Source: JAGOBX01 sp017999075 [NCBI: Candidatus Babelota bacterium]
GTDB taxonomy: Bacteria > JAGOBX01
Direction of reading: 5' to 3'
DNA: 10,904 nt
Assembly: GCA_017999075.1 (NCBI GenBank)
Contig: JAGOBX010000078.1
Coordinates: 1 to 10,904 of the forward strand
A program made the position numbers and the translations under genes. Shown piece after piece: positions 6,787 through 10,904 of the stretch. The notes under the pieces are model-generated. The model saw only the letters and a list, made by a program, of their open reading frames with translations, made no database searches and was not told the origin of the DNA. Every line of letters begins with the position of its first letter. Positions within the stretch are counted from its first letter, which is position 1.

Positions 6787-8514
6787 ATGAAAACAGCCGA
6801 CGCTGTAAAAAAAGCTTTTAAAGACAATCAACCTGCAATTGCAGTTACAGATCATAATCTTGTTTCGCTTCATATTAAATTCTATAATGAATGCATTAAA
6901 TATAAAGTTAAACCAATCTTCGGATGTGAATGCTATTTTGTTGACGATGCTGATTCAAATTTAATATTAAATGACAAAAATAAAGAACATATTATTATTA
7001 TCGCAAAAAATTCTACAGGATTGGCTAATTTATACAAATTAGTTTCTCACAGCCGTATAAAATATCCTCTTAAAGAAAAAACTTCATTGGTGGATTGGAA
7101 ACTTCTTGAACTTTATAAGTCAGGTTTAATAGTAACAAATGCCTGTATTTACGGAGTAGTGGCAAATCAAATAATGAAAAACGGGAATTATAATTCACGC
7201 GCCGAAAAATTTTTAAAATTGTTTGGAGATGACTTTTATTTTGAAATAGGATATCATTATTTTCCTGATCAGCGTTATGCTAATTTAAAAATAATAGAAC
7301 TTGCCGAACAATTTGGAAGAATTCCGATAATAGTGAATGATTGCCATCATCTATCCAAAGAAGACTGGTATATTCAAAGCATGATTTTCAGAAAAAGTTT
7401 CAATATAAAAGACAATAGTTTTGCCTCTGAAACACAGGACAGTTATCTAAAAAACGAAAAAGAAATGATCGAGCTCGGATATGACAGAAAATTTTTAACT
7501 GAAACCGTTCTGCTTGCAGATAAAGTTGAATTAATAAACCCTGTTAAAACGCTAACAGAATATTCGTCTGATTCTTCAATTATAAAACATGAATCGGAAA
7601 CTAAATTAGGCAATTATTGCCTTGCTTCTGATTTATCCCGTATTTCACCAAAAGAATCAATTAAAATTTCTTCAGAATATTTCGGAATTGATGAAAACGA
7701 AATTTTAGAAATTTCATCTAAAATAGACCAGCACGCTTCATTAGCGGAAAATTTCGAATCAAATCTTGAATTAAGAAATTATCTTGAAAATAATCCTATG
7801 GTTAAAGAAGCGGCTTTTAAACTCGAAGGAATAGTTACTGACATTATTCCTGATTTTGACAAAGTCATAGTTAATAATACAGGAATACTTCCTTTGACAA
7901 CCTGTCATAAAATGATGGCAATGTCCCAATTATGTTCTGAAGATTTAAACGGTATTGCTGAAATAAAAAAAACAGCCGAGGTAGAAAAAATAAAAATATT
8001 CGTTGATAAGCTTTCCATATTTTCTTGCGCATTAAAAAATTACGACAACGATGACAACAACAATGCAGTCAAAAAATTTTCCGAACTTGAAAATGACACA
8101 GAATTCGGAGATACAGTAAAATATTATACTGCCAATGCGTATTATTTCAATAATAATTTCAAAAAAGCCGGAGATTATTATAAAAATATAATCAATAAAA
8201 ATTTTGATGATGAAAAAAAATACTGGATGCTTAATTATTATGGATGGATAAATTATAAATATTACAAAGATGTATATGAAGCTGAAAATCTTTTAAAAAA
8301 AGCAATCTCAATCTGCAATACTAAACCAAATGCTTATTATTTGCTCGGAATAATATATTTTGATAACAAAGATTTTGAAGCTGCAAAAGAAAATTTTTTA
8401 ATTTTCATAAAAAATGCAAAGAAAAAAGATAAAACCAAAGTAAAAAAATCAAAAGAATTTATTGAAAAAATTAATATTGCCGTATCACGGAACAATTCTA
8501 TTCAGAATTCATAA
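6787..8514 (+). CDS. DnaE-derived PHP-domain protein lacking the polymerase core, fused to TPR-like repeats
   Basis: A 575-residue reading from ATG 6787; homology extends upstream in frame to about 6751. Residues 1-210 are a PHP domain of the DNA polymerase III alpha type. It has TDH (21-23), FGCE (45-48), NAC (118-120), FEIGYH (152-157) and NDCH (184-187), which are the metal-ligand positions; the first His-x-His lies upstream of the ATG. Residues 213-251 resemble the linker before the palm (YLKNEKEMIELG, then LLADKVEL). The next homologous part, 275-372, corresponds to the region after the catalytic aspartates (ISPKESIKISSEYFGIDENE, then AFKLEGIV and ILPL). So a stretch of roughly 300 residues with the PDxDxD motif is missing, and the third catalytic Asp region (about 388-405) reads IAEIKKTAE. 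Residues 415-565 look like tandem TPR helices (AYYFNNNFKKAGDYYK, YYLLGIIYFDNKDFEAAKENF). It cannot be a polymerase; it may be a phosphoesterase or scaffold. Confidence is good for PHP, moderate for the rest. Confidence 0.72.
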   Translation: MKTADAVKKAFKDNQPAIAVTDHNLVSLHIKFYNECIKYKVKPIFGCECYFVDDADSNLILNDKNKEHIIIIAKNSTGLANLYKLVSHSRIKYPLKEKTSLVDWKLLELYKSGLIVTNACIYGVVANQIMKNGNYNSRAEKFLKLFGDDFYFEIGYHYFPDQRYANLKIIELAEQFGRIPIIVNDCHHLSKEDWYIQSMIFRKSFNIKDNSFASETQDSYLKNEKEMIELGYDRKFLTETVLLADKVELINPVKTLTEYSSDSSIIKHESETKLGNYCLASDLSRISPKESIKISSEYFGIDENEILEISSKIDQHASLAENFESNLELRNYLENNPMVKEAAFKLEGIVTDIIPDFDKVIVNNTGILPLTTCHKMMAMSQLCSEDLNGIAEIKKTAEVEKIKIFVDKLSIFSCALKNYDNDDNNNAVKKFSELENDTEFGDTVKYYTANAYYFNNNFKKAGDYYKNIINKNFDDEKKYWMLNYYGWINYKYYKDVYEAENLLKKAISICNTKPNAYYLLGIIYFDNKDFEAAKENFLIFIKNAKKKDKTKVKKSKEFIEKINIAVSRNNSIQNS

Positions 8515-8534
8515 TTTTCAGGATGTTTTTTTAA

Positions 8535-8541
8535 GGAAGGA
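8535..8541 (+). promoter_or_regulatory. Ribosome binding site of ackA
   Basis: GGAAGGA lies nine bases before ATG 8551, inside a leader that closely copies the one before the gene at 4525. It sits in the 36-nt gap after the PHP-protein gene. Confidence 0.7.
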
Positions 8542-8550
8542 TGATATTAA

Positions 8551-9771
8551 ATGAAAATTTTAACTATAAACAGCGGAAGTTCATCGCTTAAATTTAAAGT
8601 TTTCAATATGGCAACTGACCAGCTTCTTGCAAAAGGATTATGTGAAAGAATAGGACTTTCAGAAAAAGGTTCTGATTTAAATTATAAAAATATTGTTTTA
8701 AATAAAACCAAAACAGAAACCATACCTGCCACATCTCATTCAGAAGTTCTTGATTATATATTAAAACTCTTTATAGACAAAGATTACGGGTTTCTCGAAA
8801 ACATTGATGAACTTATAGCCGTAGGTCACAGGGTATTGCACGGAAAAGATGTTTATGGAGATTCCACTTTAGTCACAAAAGAAGTCATAGAAATTTTAAA
8901 AACTTTTATTGAACTCGGTCCTTTACATATGCCGGCTAACATACGCGGAATAGAAGCATGTATGGAAATTATGAACAATAAGCCTATGGTCGCAGTATTT
9001 GACACATCGTTTCATCAAACAATGCCGGCCGAAGCTTTTATGTATGGAATTCCTTATGAATACTATACAAATTACGGAATACGCAGATACGGTTTTCATG
9101 GAACTTCTCATAAATACGTAACTCAAAAAGCAGCAGAATTAACAAATAAACAGATAAAAGATATGAATCTTATTACTCTGCACCTCGGAAACGGGTCAAG
9201 CATAACAGCTGTAAAACGCGGAAAGGTTATTGACACATCTATGGGGTTCACTCCTCTTGAAGGAATAATGATGGGAACCAGATCAGGAGATTTAGATCCT
9301 GCCATAATACCGTTCTTACTTCATAAACTTAATTGCGACTGGTCAGATATAGACAGGATACTTAATAAAAAAAGCGGACTGCTCGGATTGTCGGGATTAA
9401 GCAATGACATGCGCGATATCATGGAAAAAAAACATGGCGGCGATGACCGCGCTAAAATAGCTTATGACGTATTTGTCTACAGAATAATAAAATATATCGG
9501 TGCTTATTATACTGCTATCGGAGAAAAACTTGATGGTATAATATTTACTGCAGGGATAGGAGAAAATGCTATTGATTTGAGAACTGATGTTTGCTCAAGG
9601 CTGTCAGTTTTCGGAGTAAAACTTGATGTTGAAAAAAACAAAATAATTTCGAATTCTGCAAGACTTATAAGTTCAGCAGATTCGTACATAGACATTTATG
9701 TAATTCCTACTGACGAAGAATTATTGATTGCAAAAGATACGTATGAGATTTATAAAAAAATCACAGATTAA
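8551..9771 (+). CDS. ackA: Acetate kinase
   Basis: A full-length, 406-residue acetate kinase. It interconverts acetyl phosphate plus ADP and acetate plus ATP in the cytosol and is the ATP-yielding step of acetate fermentation together with phosphotransacetylase. All family motifs are present: NSGSSSLKFK at 7-16, GHRVLHG at 92-98 with substrate Arg R94, VFDTSFHQTMP at 149-159 with catalytic D151, RRYGFHGTSH at 178-187, HLGNGSSITA at 211-220, MGTRSGDLDP at 241-250 with R244, FTAGIGENA near 331-339, and PTDEELLIAKDT near the C-terminus with the metal-binding Glu. A strong ribosome site precedes it. No pta gene is seen in the window. It implies a fermentative lifestyle, though that is an inference from one gene. 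Confidence 0.97.
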   Translation: MKILTINSGSSSLKFKVFNMATDQLLAKGLCERIGLSEKGSDLNYKNIVLNKTKTETIPATSHSEVLDYILKLFIDKDYGFLENIDELIAVGHRVLHGKDVYGDSTLVTKEVIEILKTFIELGPLHMPANIRGIEACMEIMNNKPMVAVFDTSFHQTMPAEAFMYGIPYEYYTNYGIRRYGFHGTSHKYVTQKAAELTNKQIKDMNLITLHLGNGSSITAVKRGKVIDTSMGFTPLEGIMMGTRSGDLDPAIIPFLLHKLNCDWSDIDRILNKKSGLLGLSGLSNDMRDIMEKKHGGDDRAKIAYDVFVYRIIKYIGAYYTAIGEKLDGIIFTAGIGENAIDLRTDVCSRLSVFGVKLDVEKNKIISNSARLISSADSYIDIYVIPTDEELLIAKDTYEIYKKITD

Positions 9772-9849
9772 ACCAATAAAAATTAATGCAGTATCTAAAA
9801 ATACATTTAAGGTCAATTATTATATTTCTTATGGTTAATATACAAAACA
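9772..9849 (+). other. ackA to polA intergenic region
   Basis: This 78-nt A/T-rich stretch contains no recognisable hairpin plus T-run terminator. It contains TATTAT (9818-9823), which could be a -10 box, but no -35 box lies at the right distance. Confidence 0.3.
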
Positions 9850-10904
9850 ATGGAAAAATTATTTATAATTGATTCGCATTCATTGATTTACAAAGCATAT
9901 TACGCAATTCAAAATCTTACCGATTCAAAAGGAAACAGCACTAACGCAGTTTATGGTTTTATTAAAATGCTTTTAAAAATTATTGAAATATACAATCCTG
10001 ATTATCTGGTTTCAGTTTTCGATGCGAGCAAAAAAACATTCAGAAATGAATTATATGCTGATTATAAAGCAACGAGACAGGCTACGCCCCCTGATTTAAT
10101 TCAGCAATTCAGCGTTATAAAACAAATAATCGAAAAAATTAATGTACCTGTGATTCAGCTTGCAAATTACGAAGCAGACGACATCATAGGGACATTTGCA
10201 AAAAAATTCAGTTCACAATACAGCGTATATATAATTTCCGGAGATAAGGATTTGACTCAAATTGTAGACGAAAATATAACTATACTGAATACAAAAAAAG
10301 GAATTTTGGAAATCGATCTTATAGACAAAAATGCAGCGGAAAAAAAATACGAAATTAAACTCCGTCAATTTACTGATTACCTTGGACTTATCGGAGATTC
10401 ATCAGACAATGTTCCCGGAGTGAAAGGCATAGGTCCTAAAACTGCCATCAAATTGTTGAATCAATTTGATTCTATAGAATCCATTTATAAAAATATTAGC
10501 CTCGTTTCGCCGGAATCCTTGAAATCAAAATTGATAGAAAATAAGGAAATGGCGTTTTTAAGCAAAACACTAGTTACTATAAATATTAATTCTCCGGTTG
10601 AACTCCATTTGACCAGATTTAATAAACAAAATATTGTCAATCTTAAAGAAACTTTTGAAAATCTCGAATTTTATTCACTTATAAAAGAATTAAATTTAAC
10701 AGTCGGAAGCGGTAAACAATTTAATTCATGCGAATCTAACCAGCCTGAACAATCTCCTATTCTTCAAATAACAGAACTTGAATCTGAAAATACTCTTGAA
10801 AAAGAACTGAGCGGCACAAGTGAATTATTCTTATATTCTTCAAAATTGAATTTAAAAAAAGTTCTGTATATTTTTATGCCAACCAAAATTTTATACTTTT
10901 ATCC
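9850..10904 (+). CDS. polA: DNA polymerase I, N-terminal 5' nuclease part (3' end beyond window)
   Basis: An open frame from ATG 9850 to the right edge (351 codons) encodes the 5'-3' exonuclease domain of DNA polymerase I. Motifs of this FEN-like nuclease are in order: IIDSHSLIYKAYYA at 6-19 with a metal-binding Asp, FDASKKTFRNELYADYKATR at 57-76, EADDIIGTFA at 108-117, ISGDKDLTQIV at 129-139, and YLGLIGDSSDNVPGVKGIGP at 177-196 with the helix-hairpin-helix. The domain ends near residue 290. The sequence after about 310 looks like the start of the linker or 3'-5' exonuclease-like domain. The enzyme removes RNA primers and fills gaps during lagging-strand synthesis and repair. There is no clear Shine-Dalgarno before the ATG, and an earlier ATG at 9831 is out of frame. 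The 78-nt gap after ackA has no hairpin terminator, so read-through is possible. Confidence 0.93.
   Translation, partial: MEKLFIIDSHSLIYKAYYAIQNLTDSKGNSTNAVYGFIKMLLKIIEIYNPDYLVSVFDASKKTFRNELYADYKATRQATPPDLIQQFSVIKQIIEKINVPVIQLANYEADDIIGTFAKKFSSQYSVYIISGDKDLTQIVDENITILNTKKGILEIDLIDKNAAEKKYEIKLRQFTDYLGLIGDSSDNVPGVKGIGPKTAIKLLNQFDSIESIYKNISLVSPESLKSKLIENKEMAFLSKTLVTININSPVELHLTRFNKQNIVNLKETFENLEFYSLIKELNLTVGSGKQFNSCESNQPEQSPILQITELESENTLEKELSGTSELFLYSSKLNLKKVLYIFMPTKILYFY

Noticed and set aside
8923-9695. Minus-strand ORFs within ackA (8923-9126, 9123-9305, 9507-9695)
   Set aside because: ackA is certain in the other strand with every family motif in order.
4403-9791. Shared 9-mer TTAATGCAG at 4403 and 9783
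   Set aside because: Different distances from the next start codons, also occurs inside a coding gene near 849-857; likely chance in A/T-rich DNA.
9809-9852. Alternative polA start at ATG 9831
   Set aside because: It is out of frame with the conserved 5' nuclease motifs that follow ATG 9850.
1-10904. CRISPR array, tRNA, rRNA or insertion sequence
   Set aside because: No regular repeat-spacer pattern, cloverleaf, rRNA-like stretch or transposase was found in reading both strands.

Overview
The window is very A+T-rich (about 30% G+C by eye) and densely coded. It holds eight genes in two divergent blocks, with no rRNA, tRNA, insertion sequence or CRISPR array visible. A nonulosonate-type sugar pathway plus an O-antigen polymerase/ligase-like membrane protein points to a Gram-negative-type bacterium with a decorated surface glycan. 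I cannot name the phylum; an uncultured low-GC lineage is plausible.

Left block (minus strand, about 4235 down to 1, transcribed right to left): a UDP-glucuronate 4-epimerase-like short-chain dehydrogenase (3225-4235), an O-antigen ligase/polymerase-family membrane protein (2050-3201), a LegB-like NAD-dependent sugar-nucleotide 4,6-dehydratase (1024-2004) and a LegC-family PLP aminotransferase (1031 to beyond base 1, overlapping legB by 8 nt). LegB and LegC are the first two steps towards a 4-amino-dideoxy sugar and legionaminic-acid-type nonulosonates. The epimerase would supply UDP-galacturonate and the membrane protein would polymerise or ligate the glycan. This is the near end of a surface-polysaccharide locus that continues to the left. 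In two of these genes the longest ORF begins at a TTG, but the real start is almost certainly a downstream ATG.

Centre: a 289-nt A/T-rich divergent intergenic region (4236-4524) with a perfect 14-bp palindrome and a 7-bp inverted repeat. It probably holds the promoters of both blocks.

Right block (plus strand, 4525 to the right edge): a DHH-superfamily protein with a destroyed active site (4525-5565), argC (5588-6622), a remarkable DnaE-derived protein (6787-8514, with homology starting upstream near 6751), acetate kinase ackA (8551-9771), and the 5' part of polA (9850 to beyond the edge). The DnaE-derived protein keeps a nearly complete PHP metal-site domain, has lost the DNA polymerase catalytic core, and is fused to C-terminal TPR-like repeats. 

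The most notable feature is that two of the five genes on the plus strand are inactivated or repurposed relatives of nucleic-acid enzymes (RecJ/NrnA-like DHH and DnaE). They sit beside polA and between ordinary metabolic genes. The DnaE-like gene also seems to have lost its start codon frame: the normal N-terminal His-x-His motif is encoded in frame upstream of the first ATG, but no ATG, GTG or TTG opens that stretch.
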